Origin: Snodgrassella alvi_G
Lineage (GTDB): Bacteria; Pseudomonadota; Gammaproteobacteria; Burkholderiales; Neisseriaceae
Reading direction: 5' to 3'
DNA length: 64,000 nt
Assembly (NCBI GenBank): GCA_946478525.1
Contig: CAMLCH010000004.1
Span: 1 to 64,000 of the forward strand
The notes below the pieces were generated by a model that saw only the letters and a list, made by a program, of their open reading frames with translations, was not told where the DNA came from and made no database searches. A program made the translations under genes and the position numbers. Below, piece after piece: positions 56,138-64,000 of this stretch (positions are counted from its first letter, which is position 1; every line of letters starts with the position of its first letter).

Positions 56138-56163
56138 TCTGGACAACTATCAAGTTGTCCAGA
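56138..56163. terminator. Hairpin between convergent genes
   Basis: A perfect 11-bp stem with an ATCA loop (56138-56148 with 56153-56163) lies 14 bases past paralog B and before the convergent MFS gene's end. No T-run follows on either strand. Confidence 0.6.
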
Positions 56164-56233
56164 AACATTAAAAAAACAACCTAAATAAGAATTAATTGAA
56201 TTGTTAACCACATAAGTAAAAATAAGACAGTAT

Positions 56234-57595
56234 TTATTTTTTGATTCTAAATAAAGAGACATATGAATAAACAAACATAATACAGAGTACACTAAAAGTA
56301 ATACCCCATATTTTTTGATAGGTATAAATATTCTCCAAAGGGGAAATATTTGTTTCTAATAATATTAAAGAACATGCTGACCCAATAATAATTCCTCCAT
56401 TTTGAAAAAGCCTTAACAAGCCTCCTATCGTGGATTGTTTATCTTTTTTTTGCTCCATCGCTATCTGAATTAATGAACTTTGAAACAGTCCACCACCTAA
56501 ACCGTAGCACATAGCAGCTATAACATAATTAAAGACTGAAATATTAAAACTAACAAAGAAAAGCAAGGCAAAAGCAGATAACATAAGTGGTAAGGCATAA
56601 ATTAGTATAATTTTTTCATAATTTGAATTTATTACTTTTTTGACAAACACACTTAAAATAACGCCAATGGGTGCGGCAGTGCAAATTAATCCTATATAAT
56701 CAATTGGATAACTAACTTCTCTAATAAACATGAGAGGTGACACTGAAAAAATGATGCCCGCTGTCAACCCAAATATCAAACTGCCAATTGAAACGTATCT
56801 AATTGGCGAGGTTAATAATAATTTGACCGGAAAAAAAGGATTGGAGCTTTTTGACTCCATCCTCAAAAAAAATAAAAAAATGATTAAAGTAGAAATACCA
56901 ATAAAATTTTTTTCAATCAATAACAGATTTAAACTATTAGAATAAATAAGAGAAACACAACCCACTAACATCATAAAAAAAAGTATCATTCCTTTTAAAT
57001 CAAAAGTCTCTCTTTTAAGTGTGTTTACAGCTTTAGTTATTTTCAAACTAAAAAAACATCCCACAATACACAATGGAACATTAATTAAAAACAAGAGTTG
57101 CCATCCCCATAATTTTAAAATAACACCACCGAAAGAAGGTCCTAAAATTGGTCCTAAACTTATCGCCAACATTATGAAAGAATTTAACCTTATTTTCTGT
57201 TTACTTGATTGTAAACCAGCCAGCCCCAAGCAATTTGCCTGCAATAGCGCAGCACCAATTCCTTGTCCGCATCTTGCTATAATAAGCTGATTTGCAGACC
57301 CAGAAAAACCAGCTATCAATGAAGTTAGACCAAAAAGCACGAAACCTGCTATTAACGCTATTTTCTGCCCCCAAAAGTCACCAAGCCAACCGCCAGGAAC
57401 AAGAAAAATAATTAAAAATAATAAATATAAAGTAACAGATAATCCGATATATTCCAAAGCAACGCCAAAGTCGATGGAAAACGTATTCAGTGCTAAGTTT
57501 ATAATACCGGTATCTAGTGTTGATAAGAACAATCCTAAACAACATGTAATATAAATAGAATATATTGGTTTAGAACTATCTACTACTTTAGTCAT
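56234..57595 (-). CDS. MFS multidrug efflux transporter (DHA2/EmrB-QacA type)
   Basis: This 453-residue membrane protein has about 13-14 hydrophobic segments and belongs to the drug:H+ antiporter-2 part of the MFS. The first helix motif LDTGIINLALNTF, the loop motif GWLGDFWGQK, the proline/glycine antiporter motif GPILGPSFGGVI, and RCGQGIGAALLQ are all visible. Base composition is even more AT-rich than most genes here, with many AAA/ATT codons, suggesting recent acquisition. It is divergent from an ArsR-like regulator, which probably controls it. The exported compound is unknown. Confidence 0.82.
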   Translation of the reverse strand: MTKVVDSSKPIYSIYITCCLGLFLSTLDTGIINLALNTFSIDFGVALEYIGLSVTLYLLFLIIFLVPGGWLGDFWGQKIALIAGFVLFGLTSLIAGFSGSANQLIIARCGQGIGAALLQANCLGLAGLQSSKQKIRLNSFIMLAISLGPILGPSFGGVILKLWGWQLLFLINVPLCIVGCFFSLKITKAVNTLKRETFDLKGMILFFMMLVGCVSLIYSNSLNLLLIEKNFIGISTLIIFLFFLRMESKSSNPFFPVKLLLTSPIRYVSIGSLIFGLTAGIIFSVSPLMFIREVSYPIDYIGLICTAAPIGVILSVFVKKVINSNYEKIILIYALPLMLSAFALLFFVSFNISVFNYVIAAMCYGLGGGLFQSSLIQIAMEQKKDKQSTIGGLLRLFQNGGIIIGSACSLILLETNISPLENIYTYQKIWGITFSVLCIMFVYSYVSLFRIKK

Positions 57596-57900
57596 TTATA
57601 GTCCCCATCTTAATTTGATTACACCATTAGCTAATTGCCTGCAGAAGAAAGTGATTTCACCCTTAACCAACCTTCAAAGTTGCAATAATGAAATATCCAT
57701 TTTTCATATTGAATCAAATCTTTTCTCTCTTGCTTTTATTGGTGAAAGTATCTGGTTAGCTTATTTACTTTTTAGGAATAATGTTTAAAAAGAAATTTAA
57801 ACAAATTAGCTAAAAGGCGTATATTAATTCGCTGTGCTTAATTGATTTCAAATTGAATAATAATAAAAAAATCATAGATTTTTCATGGAGATTCTAAAGA
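57596..57900. other. Divergent control region of the efflux pair
   Basis: About 300 AT-rich bases separate the divergent MFS and regulator starts. The regulator-side promoter and a small palindrome are described separately. TTCAAA strings recur (for example near 57673 and 57847), which would fit shared operators. Confidence 0.4.
57797..57857 (+). promoter_or_regulatory. Candidate promoter and operator of the ArsR-like gene
   Basis: A -35-like TTAAAC (57797-57802) and a -10-like TATATT (57820-57825) are 17 bases apart. The palindrome TTCAAATTGAA (57847-57857) lies just downstream, where a repressor could block transcription. It is a pattern match in AT-rich DNA and so weak. Confidence 0.25.
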
Positions 57901-58581
57901 GTGAATAAATTATATTGTAAGGATTTAATACGATTTTCAGACGCAATGTCTGATTTCAGTAGAGTTATAATTATCACTGAATTAATGAATGGCAGAGCTC
58001 TTTCAGCCTCATGGTTAGCAAATCGACTGAATCTGTCGCCACAGGCTACGCGTTTTCATTTAAAAAAACTAGAAGATGTAGATCTTATCCATCATAGGGC
58101 GTGTGGTAAACACCATTACTATGAAATAAAAAATCAAGATACCGCAATGTTTATAGAATCAACTTTTAATATTATTCCCCCGAAAGAGTGTTTATTTTTA
58201 TCCAATACTAACACTAAAGAAAAATTTAAAGAGGCAAGAATATGCTATAAACATCTAGCCGGTTCATGGTCTGTTGCACTTACGCAGTCATTTATTAGTA
58301 ATAAATTTATTGTTATACAAGATAATTTTTTTATAGTTACTGAACATGGTAAAAATTTTTTTAAAGGACATAAGCTATTAATCAACGCATCTAATACAGC
58401 TAGTGTTGGAAAGCGCTGTATAGATTTTACTGAGCATAGGGATCATATTGGTGGTCCATTAGGGACTATATTGCTTCAATCAATGCTACAACAAGAATGG
58501 TTTAAACAAGATGATAATAAACGTGAATTGACAATGATGCCAAAAGGTAGAAAAAAACTTAAATCTATTATCAATTGTTAA
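57901..58581 (+). CDS. ArsR-type winged-helix regulator
   Basis: This 226-residue DNA-binding regulator carries an ArsR-like winged helix in residues 14-75: MSDFSRVIIITELMNGRALSASWLANRLNLSPQATRFHLKKLE, then DLIHHRACGKHHYYEI. The C-terminal domain has the ARICYKHLAGSW and CIDFTEHRDHIGGPLGTILL motifs, known from a widespread long ArsR subgroup often next to MFS exporters. The start is GTG, and a GGAG lies upstream. It is divergent from an MFS efflux gene and likely represses it. The composition is AT-rich like its partner. The inducer is unknown. Confidence 0.83.
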   Translation: MNKLYCKDLIRFSDAMSDFSRVIIITELMNGRALSASWLANRLNLSPQATRFHLKKLEDVDLIHHRACGKHHYYEIKNQDTAMFIESTFNIIPPKECLFLSNTNTKEKFKEARICYKHLAGSWSVALTQSFISNKFIVIQDNFFIVTEHGKNFFKGHKLLINASNTASVGKRCIDFTEHRDHIGGPLGTILLQSMLQQEWFKQDDNKRELTMMPKGRKKLKSIINC

Positions 58582-58938
58582 ATATTAAGATTTCCAATTA
58601 TTTGAAGAAGACTGTCTATTTTCAAATTTTAGCAAAATATACAATAGACTAACAAAACAGCACCAAACCAAACCTTTTAGCGTCGTGCAAAAAAACCACA
58701 GATACTTATCACCATCATGTACTCAAATGAGATAATAAACCAACAAGAACTGAGCTTGTTTGTATAGTTTGTGGTAACAAAAAAACAAAATTAATTAATA
58801 TTTACGCAATAAATTCATAATATAAAAAATTTGATTATAAATTAAAACTTGTTAAACCGAAAAAAATATATGTAAAATCCATTAGTGGTGAAATATCCAC
58901 TGCATAACAATTTTCTTATTTATAAAATGGAGTATTCA
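58582..58938. other. AT-rich intergenic region
   Basis: This region precedes the basic exported protein. No gene or terminator was distinguished. The ribosome site for the next gene is GGAG at 58929-58932. Confidence 0.4.
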
Positions 58939-59394
58939 ATGCGTAAAATTTTTACCAAGGCTATGCTTATCTTCAGCCTGTGCATATTCAGTGCCAGTGC
59001 TATAAGTGCCCAGATTCATAGCAGACGATATTACAAAAACAAGCATCATGCTGTTTATAACAATGTTAAAAAAACTAAAAAGGCTTACCGCCGTCATGTA
59101 GCTAGACCAGTTAACAAGCAACGTAACCACTATCGTCGCTATAAAGGTTATCAAACCAAGCATTACGGTATCAATAAAAACCGTCGTCACTATGCTTATA
59201 AACATAACCGTAATACCGTACGTAAACACCATTACCGCGGTGTTAGCAAACAAAAATATCGCAGAACTAATCAACAATACCATCGTAACTACAAACGCTA
59301 CCATCGTAGTGCTAAACAATATAATCGTACCTACAAACGTCATTACAACCGTGGCTATAGACACTATCGTCGCGCAGTACGCTACTATCGTTAA
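58939..59394 (+). CDS. Extremely basic Tyr/Arg/His/Lys-rich exported protein
   Basis: This 151-residue protein has a normal signal peptide (MRKIFTKAML... ending AISA near residue 24). The mature part is striking: about 79 of 127 residues are Tyr, Arg, His or Lys, and there is no Asp, Glu or Cys. Short motifs such as YRR, HYRR, YKRH and RHYRR recur irregularly. The start at 58939 has GGAG six bases upstream; the frame is open 18 codons earlier but without that support. A terminator follows. No family was recognised. Possible roles are binding of DNA, heme, metal or anionic polymers, or crosslinking through Tyr; all are inference. Confidence 0.75.
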   Translation: MRKIFTKAMLIFSLCIFSASAISAQIHSRRYYKNKHHAVYNNVKKTKKAYRRHVARPVNKQRNHYRRYKGYQTKHYGINKNRRHYAYKHNRNTVRKHHYRGVSKQKYRRTNQQYHRNYKRYHRSAKQYNRTYKRHYNRGYRHYRRAVRYYR

Positions 59395-59405
59395 TATTGA
59401 TCATG

Positions 59406-59433
59406 TCGGCACCGTTCAGGTGCCGATGTTTAT
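59406..59433 (+). terminator. Terminator of the basic exported protein gene
   Basis: A perfect 8-bp GC-rich stem (59406-59413 with 59419-59426, 5-base loop) followed by TGTTTATT lies 11 bases past the stop codon. Confidence 0.8.
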
Positions 59434-59547
59434 TAATCTAACATAAAGTTAATTTAGACTTTAACCTGTCAATATAAATAGAATATATCTTAATTTAAAT
59501 TAGCTTAAACATCAGTTTAATTTCAAAATAGTTTTCCAGATAATGTA

Positions 59548-59670
59548 ATGAGTAGTTTTAAATTAATCTCTTTATTAATTTTGATTCTAACCTGCCTAAA
59601 TGCTTGTGAGGCTATTATGGGTCATATCTTGCCACCTATGCGTTATCAGCAACAAAACCTATTCAAATAA
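59548..59670 (+). CDS. Putative 40-residue small lipoprotein
   Basis: A short frame encodes 40 residues: a Lys-containing N-terminus, a hydrophobic stretch of about a dozen residues, and LNAC with the Cys at position 20, matching a lipobox. Only 20 residues would remain after processing, similar in size to entericidin-like lipoproteins. The ribosome site is weak. The frame lies in an otherwise gene-free 725-base stretch. It could be a real small envelope protein, or chance in AT-rich DNA. The lipobox at the right place favours the former. Confidence 0.45.
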   Translation: MSSFKLISLLILILTCLNACEAIMGHILPPMRYQQQNLFK

Positions 59671-60119
59671 TTTTGCTAAGTAGCAGTCAGTAATATGATA
59701 TTTATTCTGGTTTGATATCTATTCTGTGAATGGTGGTATGACATTGCAAATGTAGGTTTGGATAATTAATAAGGGGTTTGAGCTAAAAAAGAAAAATCAA
59801 AAGCTATGCAAACCACTTTCCTCTGATAAATCTTTTGATCATTATCAGGCCATCACGCTAAGCTGATTTTGTAAAACAGCAGTGGTTTGATATTAGACAA
59901 ATGATATTGCCAAAATATATTAGGCAGTTAGTGAAACAGAAGGGAGCTGTTGTATCCCAATAAATAATTACATGTTATTAATTGATTATTATTCAATTTA
60001 CATTATTATAGAGTAACGGTTAGTAGATTTTCTTGTATAAAAATTACCTGTAGTTTGCTTGGTTAAAGATCTGAATAGAAAATAATAAGTATGGCTTTTA
60101 TTTTGTAAGGGAATGTGCC
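59671..60119. other. Intergenic region
   Basis: About 450 AT-rich bases lie upstream of the DUF1287 gene. AAGGGA (60107-60112) is its ribosome site. No other feature was supported. Confidence 0.4.
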
Positions 60120-60722
60120 ATGACGGTTATGATGTTAAGGTGGATAAGATTATTTCTTAGTAAGGTTTTATTGTTGGTAATTGGTTTGCAGGTTGCTACG
60201 GCTTTTGCGAATAATCAATCTGTTGCTAATGGTGCCATGGCACAGATCGGGAAAACGCTTTTTTATGATCCAGCTTATGTGGTGTTAAGTTATCCGAATG
60301 GCGATGTGCCTTTGAATCGGGGAGTATGTTCGGATGTGGTGATTCGCGCTTTTCGTCATGCTGGAATTGATTTACAAAAGCAGGTTCATGTTGATATGCA
60401 GGCTAATTTTAATCAGTATCCTAAGCTTTGGGGATTAAAGAGGACGGATAAAAATATTGATCATCGGCGGGTTCCGAATTTGGAAGTATGGTTTAAACGA
60501 CAGGGAAAATCGTTGCCAATAACCCGTGATGGTAAGGATTATCAGGCAGGTGATGTGGTATCTTGGCGATTAGATAATGGATTGGCACATATTGGTATTG
60601 TTAGTAATAAGATTATAAATGGCCGGCGATGGGTGATTCACAATATTGGTGAAGGTGCCAGACTGGAAGATGTGTTATTTAGATGGCGTATTGTCGGGCA
60701 TTATCGATATTATAATCGTTGA
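60120..60722 (+). CDS. DUF1287 family exported protein
   Basis: This 200-residue exported protein has a signal peptide ending ATAFA near residue 30. The DUF1287 domain shows GVCSDVVIRAFRHAGIDLQ with Cys70, and LAHIGIVS with His157. That Cys/His arrangement resembles NlpC/P60-like cysteine peptidases and amidases, to which DUF1287 is thought to be related. HVDMQANFNQYP and KNIDHRRVPNLEVWF are family-typical. AAGGGA lies seven bases before the ATG. It is a single gene. A cell-wall role is inferred. Confidence 0.85.
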   Translation: MTVMMLRWIRLFLSKVLLLVIGLQVATAFANNQSVANGAMAQIGKTLFYDPAYVVLSYPNGDVPLNRGVCSDVVIRAFRHAGIDLQKQVHVDMQANFNQYPKLWGLKRTDKNIDHRRVPNLEVWFKRQGKSLPITRDGKDYQAGDVVSWRLDNGLAHIGIVSNKIINGRRWVIHNIGEGARLEDVLFRWRIVGHYRYYNR

Positions 60723-61173
60723 AAATGAGTGTGATGTAGCTGTCATCAGAATAGTGTAAGTAAGTATTTTATCGGTAAGTATGTTTGCCAATTGGGTTAA
60801 TTTTAATTGGTGATGGTAGAGTAGATTTAAATTTAATAAAAATAATCGGTTATATTTGATTTAGGAGAAATATTTATTTTGTTGTTTGTAGTGTAATGCT
60901 TGGGATGACTGGTAATGACCAGAGAGGGTGACCAGTACATTTCTGTCTGGTGATAGGATAATCAAGTAATTTTCGGTGTATGATTGTATCTGGATTAGGT
61001 AAAGGTGTTGGTTAAAGGCTGTCTGGTGGACGTTTATTCATCGCTGGTTTTAGTTTGTGCCTGTGTGTAAATTGTAATTGTTTTTCAGGTATAATTACAC
61101 TTTTCTGTTGTGTTTTTCAGGCGGTCTGCTGTGTTTTTCAGGCAGGGTGTCTATTCTTATATTAAATATAATT
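60723..61173. other. glnS upstream region
   Basis: About 450 bases precede glnS. It holds a perfect TATAAT and three short direct repeats, described separately. The frame of glnS is open into this region, but without a ribosome site or family similarity. Confidence 0.45.
61079..61142 (+). repeat. Three direct repeats of TGTTTTTCAGG with an embedded -10 element
   Basis: The 11-base unit TGTTTTTCAGG occurs at 61079-61089, 61111-61121 and 61132-61142. A perfect TATAAT (61090-61095) directly follows the first copy. No good -35 lies 17 bases upstream. Transcription from here would put copies two and three in the 5' leader of glnS, where they could be regulatory. Confidence 0.5.
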
Positions 61174-62865
61174 ATGCTCAATAAAGATCAGTTTGCGGAT
61201 AATCATTTTATCCGTTCTATTATCGAAGACGACTTGCAGAATGGTCGGTGTCAGCAGGTAATTACGCGTTTTCCGCCAGAGCCGAATGGCTATCTGCATG
61301 TAGGCCATGCAAAGTCTATTTGTTTAAATTTTGGTCTGGCCTTTATTTATGATGGTTTATGTAATCTGCGCTTTGATGATACTAATCCGGAGAAGGAATC
61401 GGATGAATATGTGCGCGCGATTAAGGAAGATGTGCAGTGGCTGGGGTTTGAATGGCATGAGGAGCATTTTGCTTCTGATTATTTCGACCAGTTGTATGAA
61501 TATGCGCTGGAACTGATTCGTGCTGGCAAAGCGTATGTTGATGATTTGGATGCTGAGGAAATGCGCCAGTATCGTGGTACGCTGACTGAACCGGGCAAAA
61601 ATAGTCCTTATCGTGCGCGTTCGGTGGAAGAAAATCTGGATTTATTTCAACGGATGCGTGATGGTGAATTTCCAGATGGTAGTAAGACGTTGCGCTTAAA
61701 GATTGATATGGCTGCTGGTAATATTAATCTGCGCGATCCGGTAATATACCGTATTCGACGGGTACATCATCATCGTACCGGAGATAAATGGGTGATTTAT
61801 CCGATGTACGATTACACGCATGCGATTTCGGATGCTATTGAGCAAATTACGCATTCTTTGTGCACGCTGGAATTTGAATCACACCGTCCGTTGTATGACT
61901 GGGTAGTAGAAAATATTACCATTGCTCATCAGCCCCATCAGTATGAATTTTCCCGATTAGAGCTGTTGTATTCGGTGACTTCTAAGCGCAAACTCAATCA
62001 GCTGGTAACACAGGGATATGTTAGTGGCTGGGATGATCCACGTATGCCTACTATTTCCGGTATGCGACGTCGTGGTTATACCCCACAAGGTTTACGTCTG
62101 TTTGCCAAACGGGTGGGTATTTCCAAAAGTGAAAATGTGGTGGACATGAGTGTGCTGGAAGGAGCAATACGTGAAGATCTGGAAGATGTTGCACCACGTA
62201 TGATTGCGGTACTCAATCCGATTAAGGTTGAGCTGACTAATTATGATAAGGTTTTAACGCAGAGCCGTATGGCACCATTTCACCCTAATCACCCTGAAAT
62301 GGGCGAACGGATGATGCCGTTAACGAAGACGATTTATATTGAGGCTGACGATTTTGCGCAGGAGCCACCGAAAGGCTGGCAGCGACTGACACCTGGTGGT
62401 GAAGTACGATTGCGTTACAGTTATGTGATTAAGTGTGATGAGGTAGTGTGCGATGCAGCAGGAAGGGTGGTATTGCTAAAATGCAGTATTGACCACGAAA
62501 CGCTGGGTTCTAAACCTCAGGGACGTAAAGTTAAGGGTGTGATCCACTGGCTGTCGACGGAACATGCTGTACCGGCAACGGTACGCTTATATGATCGGTT
62601 GTTTACGCAGTCACGCCCAGATGCAGTTCGCGGTGAAGATGGTCAGTATATTGATTTTGTTGAGTTTGTTAATCCTGTGTCGGTGACGGAAATTGATGCT
62701 TTGGTGGAGCCGGTGGCACAAACGCTAGCACCTGAAACGCGTTATCAGTTTGAAAGACTGGGCTATTTTGTGACTGATCGTTATGATCACACGGCAGAAA
62801 GTCCGGTATTTAACCGGACGGTGACGTTGCGTGATACTTGGCAGGCACAGGCCGATAAGAAGTAA
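61174..62865 (+). CDS. glnS: Glutaminyl-tRNA synthetase
   Basis: This class Ic aminoacyl-tRNA synthetase (563 residues from this start) charges tRNA-Gln. The HIGH-type motif PPEPNGYLHVGHAKSI lies near residues 34-49, and the KMSKS-type loop is GISKSENVV. RFDDTNPEKE and YDYTHAISDAIE are also typical and distinguish it from glutamyl enzymes. The frame is open 32 codons further upstream, but the family N-terminus fits the ATG at 61174. There is no clear Shine-Dalgarno. A terminator follows. Direct glutaminylation is expected in betaproteobacteria. Confidence 0.96.
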   Translation: MLNKDQFADNHFIRSIIEDDLQNGRCQQVITRFPPEPNGYLHVGHAKSICLNFGLAFIYDGLCNLRFDDTNPEKESDEYVRAIKEDVQWLGFEWHEEHFASDYFDQLYEYALELIRAGKAYVDDLDAEEMRQYRGTLTEPGKNSPYRARSVEENLDLFQRMRDGEFPDGSKTLRLKIDMAAGNINLRDPVIYRIRRVHHHRTGDKWVIYPMYDYTHAISDAIEQITHSLCTLEFESHRPLYDWVVENITIAHQPHQYEFSRLELLYSVTSKRKLNQLVTQGYVSGWDDPRMPTISGMRRRGYTPQGLRLFAKRVGISKSENVVDMSVLEGAIREDLEDVAPRMIAVLNPIKVELTNYDKVLTQSRMAPFHPNHPEMGERMMPLTKTIYIEADDFAQEPPKGWQRLTPGGEVRLRYSYVIKCDEVVCDAAGRVVLLKCSIDHETLGSKPQGRKVKGVIHWLSTEHAVPATVRLYDRLFTQSRPDAVRGEDGQYIDFVEFVNPVSVTEIDALVEPVAQTLAPETRYQFERLGYFVTDRYDHTAESPVFNRTVTLRDTWQAQADKK

Positions 62866-62885
62866 TATAGGTTTTATTTTCTGGC

Positions 62886-62915
62886 AACCGGTCAATTAAG
62901 GCCGGTTTTTGTTTT
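62886..62915 (+). terminator. Terminator of glnS
   Basis: A 6-bp GC-rich stem (62886-62891 with 62902-62907) is followed by a T-rich run, 20 bases after the glnS stop. Confidence 0.75.
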
Positions 62916-62989
62916 GATCATTGGGTGTATGGGTTTTATGCATAACTTATAAAATGGTTATGTTTTTTTGCTTGAATTGAGGCGGGTTA

Positions 62990-64000
62990 ATGCGAATCTT
63001 TCCTGTACGGAGTACTTATCTGGCTAATGTCCCTATGCTGGTCAGTATGGTATTGGCGGCGTTATGGGTGTGGTATAGCAAAAATACGATGGAAAGCTCG
63101 GCGCTGTTTCTGGGTATTATCGCGGGTGGATTGGTAGATCTGGATGATGGATTTACTGGACGATTGCGTAATCTATTTTTTACGCTGGTTTATTTTTCGT
63201 TAGCTGCTGCGCTGGTGCAGTTGACTTATGGGCAACCGTTGGCGTTTTCTTTACTGATGGTTTGCGCTGCATTCAGTTTGACTATGCTGGGCGCGGTGGA
63301 TATGCGCTATAGAACGATTGCCTTTGGCACGTTGCTGGTGATGTTGTATACGGTACTGACTTATGCGCCTCATTTGCCATGGTATACCAATCCGTTAATG
63401 CTGATTTGTGGCACCTGTTTATTCAGTTTATGCACGTTGGTATTGCATGTGTTGTTTCCAGATCGACCAGTACAGGATAATTTGGCTAATGCATATGCCA
63501 CTTTGGCTGAGTATATGCTGATAAAAGCACAGTTTTTTGATCCGGATGAAACGGAGTTTTTGCCGGAACAGGAGTTTAAGCTGGCTATGCAGAATACGGC
63601 GGTTATTAATGATTTTAATCAGTGTCGTGCTTCTTTGTTTTATCGTTTAAGGCGGCAACAACGTTATCGACGAACGGGTGTACTGTTGCAATATTATCTA
63701 ACGGCACAGAATATCCATGAACGTATTAGTTCGCGCCATGTGGATTATGTGGCGATGTCAGGCAAGTTAGCGCATTCTGATTTGATTTATCGCATTCAGC
63801 GTTTGATTGTTTTACAGGCTCAGGCATGTCAACAGATGAGTCGTTGTCTACATGAAAATCGGGTTTATGTGTTTGATGATAAGTTATCTCGTGCTGGTGC
63901 AGGTGTACAAAGGGCTGTGGCCTTGTATGTGGATGAATATGGGGTAGATGAGGATACGCTAGGGTGGCGCCAGTTAATTAGCAATGTGCTGGTGATTAAT
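62990..64000 (+). CDS. YccS/FUSC-family inner-membrane protein (5' part, runs off the window)
   Basis: An uninterrupted frame of 337 codons starts at 62990 and continues past the window end. The ATG has GAGG seven bases upstream. The N-terminal part has about six hydrophobic segments, starting after MRIFPVRSTYLANVP. GIIAGGLVDLDDGFTGRLRNLFFT is a strong hallmark of the YccS/YhfK branch of the fusaric-acid-resistance-like (FUSC) family. A soluble helical domain with SRCLHEN follows. Full members are about 700 residues with a second membrane block, presumably beyond the window. Substrate and function are unknown. Confidence 0.85.
   Translation, partial: MRIFPVRSTYLANVPMLVSMVLAALWVWYSKNTMESSALFLGIIAGGLVDLDDGFTGRLRNLFFTLVYFSLAAALVQLTYGQPLAFSLLMVCAAFSLTMLGAVDMRYRTIAFGTLLVMLYTVLTYAPHLPWYTNPLMLICGTCLFSLCTLVLHVLFPDRPVQDNLANAYATLAEYMLIKAQFFDPDETEFLPEQEFKLAMQNTAVINDFNQCRASLFYRLRRQQRYRRTGVLLQYYLTAQNIHERISSRHVDYVAMSGKLAHSDLIYRIQRLIVLQAQACQQMSRCLHENRVYVFDDKLSRAGAGVQRAVALYVDEYGVDEDTLGWRQLISNVLVIN

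Noticed and set aside
58936..59364. 142-codon hydrophobic frame antisense to the basic exported protein
   Set aside because: It is the mirror of Tyr/Arg/His-rich codons, which read as Val/Met/Ile on the other strand. The plus-strand frame has a signal peptide, ribosome site and terminator.
1..64000. tRNA, rRNA, CRISPR arrays, insertion sequences and prophage genes
   Set aside because: Reading both strands I found no tRNA T-loop pattern in a cloverleaf context, no spaced repeat array, no transposase and no phage structural gene.

Overview
The window looks like chromosome of an AT-rich betaproteobacterium of the family Neisseriaceae. The evidence is a PilC/PilY1-type pilus protein, a short single-domain ComEA, a secA flanked by a dciA-like gene, Neisseria-type recC-recB, folE2, mqo, and intergenic DNA that is very AT-rich. 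The gene content (organic-acid uptake, malate:quinone oxidoreductase, gluconeogenic enzymes) resembles the bee-gut symbiont Snodgrassella, but that genus assignment is inference. I saw no rRNA, tRNA, CRISPR array, insertion sequence or prophage.

Layout. 0.3-6.1 kb: trmL, an M20 amidohydrolase with a metabolite:H+ symporter, and transketolase facing them across a shared terminator. 6.4-6.8 kb: comEA. 7.5-14.3 kb: a LysR regulator divergent from a seven-gene-scale catabolic cluster (CitMHS carboxylate transporter, a split AtuA-type pair, two CoA-transferase subunits, thiolase) that ends in a strong terminator. 14.5-22.5 kb: GFA-type zinc protein, MAPEG protein, pgk, pilC/pilY1 and a Spy/CpxP-like periplasmic protein. 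23.1-31.8 kb: recC-recB with two membrane-protein genes downstream. 32.0-38.3 kb: roadblock/LC7 protein, dsbD, folE2, a PLP trans-sulfuration enzyme, a J-domain membrane protein and a first ferredoxin-NADP reductase. 38.6-42.2 kb: a lipoprotein, a DUF817 membrane protein, and a GNAT-dciA pair divergent from secA. 42.5-50.2 kb: secA, a second ferredoxin-NADP reductase, a LysO-like exporter, and a sialate/dicarboxylate-type MFS transporter with a lactonase-like amidohydrolase. 50.6-54.8 kb: uvrB and mqo. 55.0-60.7 kb: an accessory stretch with two tandem related secreted proteins, an AT-rich MFS efflux/ArsR-type pair, an extremely basic Tyr/Arg/His-rich exported protein, a 40-residue lipoprotein and a DUF1287 protein. 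61.2-64.0 kb: glnS and the 5' part of a YccS/FUSC-family gene that runs off the window.

How it fits together. Three transporter-plus-enzyme modules (1.6-4.1, 8.6-14.3 and 48.1-50.2 kb) look like uptake and degradation of carboxylates or acylated compounds. They would feed acetyl-CoA and TCA intermediates to mqo, with pgk and transketolase working in the gluconeogenic and pentose direction. The most interesting uncharacterised system is the AtuA/CoA-transferase/thiolase cluster, whose substrate cannot be read from the sequence. The most unusual single gene is the acid-free, Tyr/Arg/His/Lys-rich exported protein at 58.9-59.4 kb.
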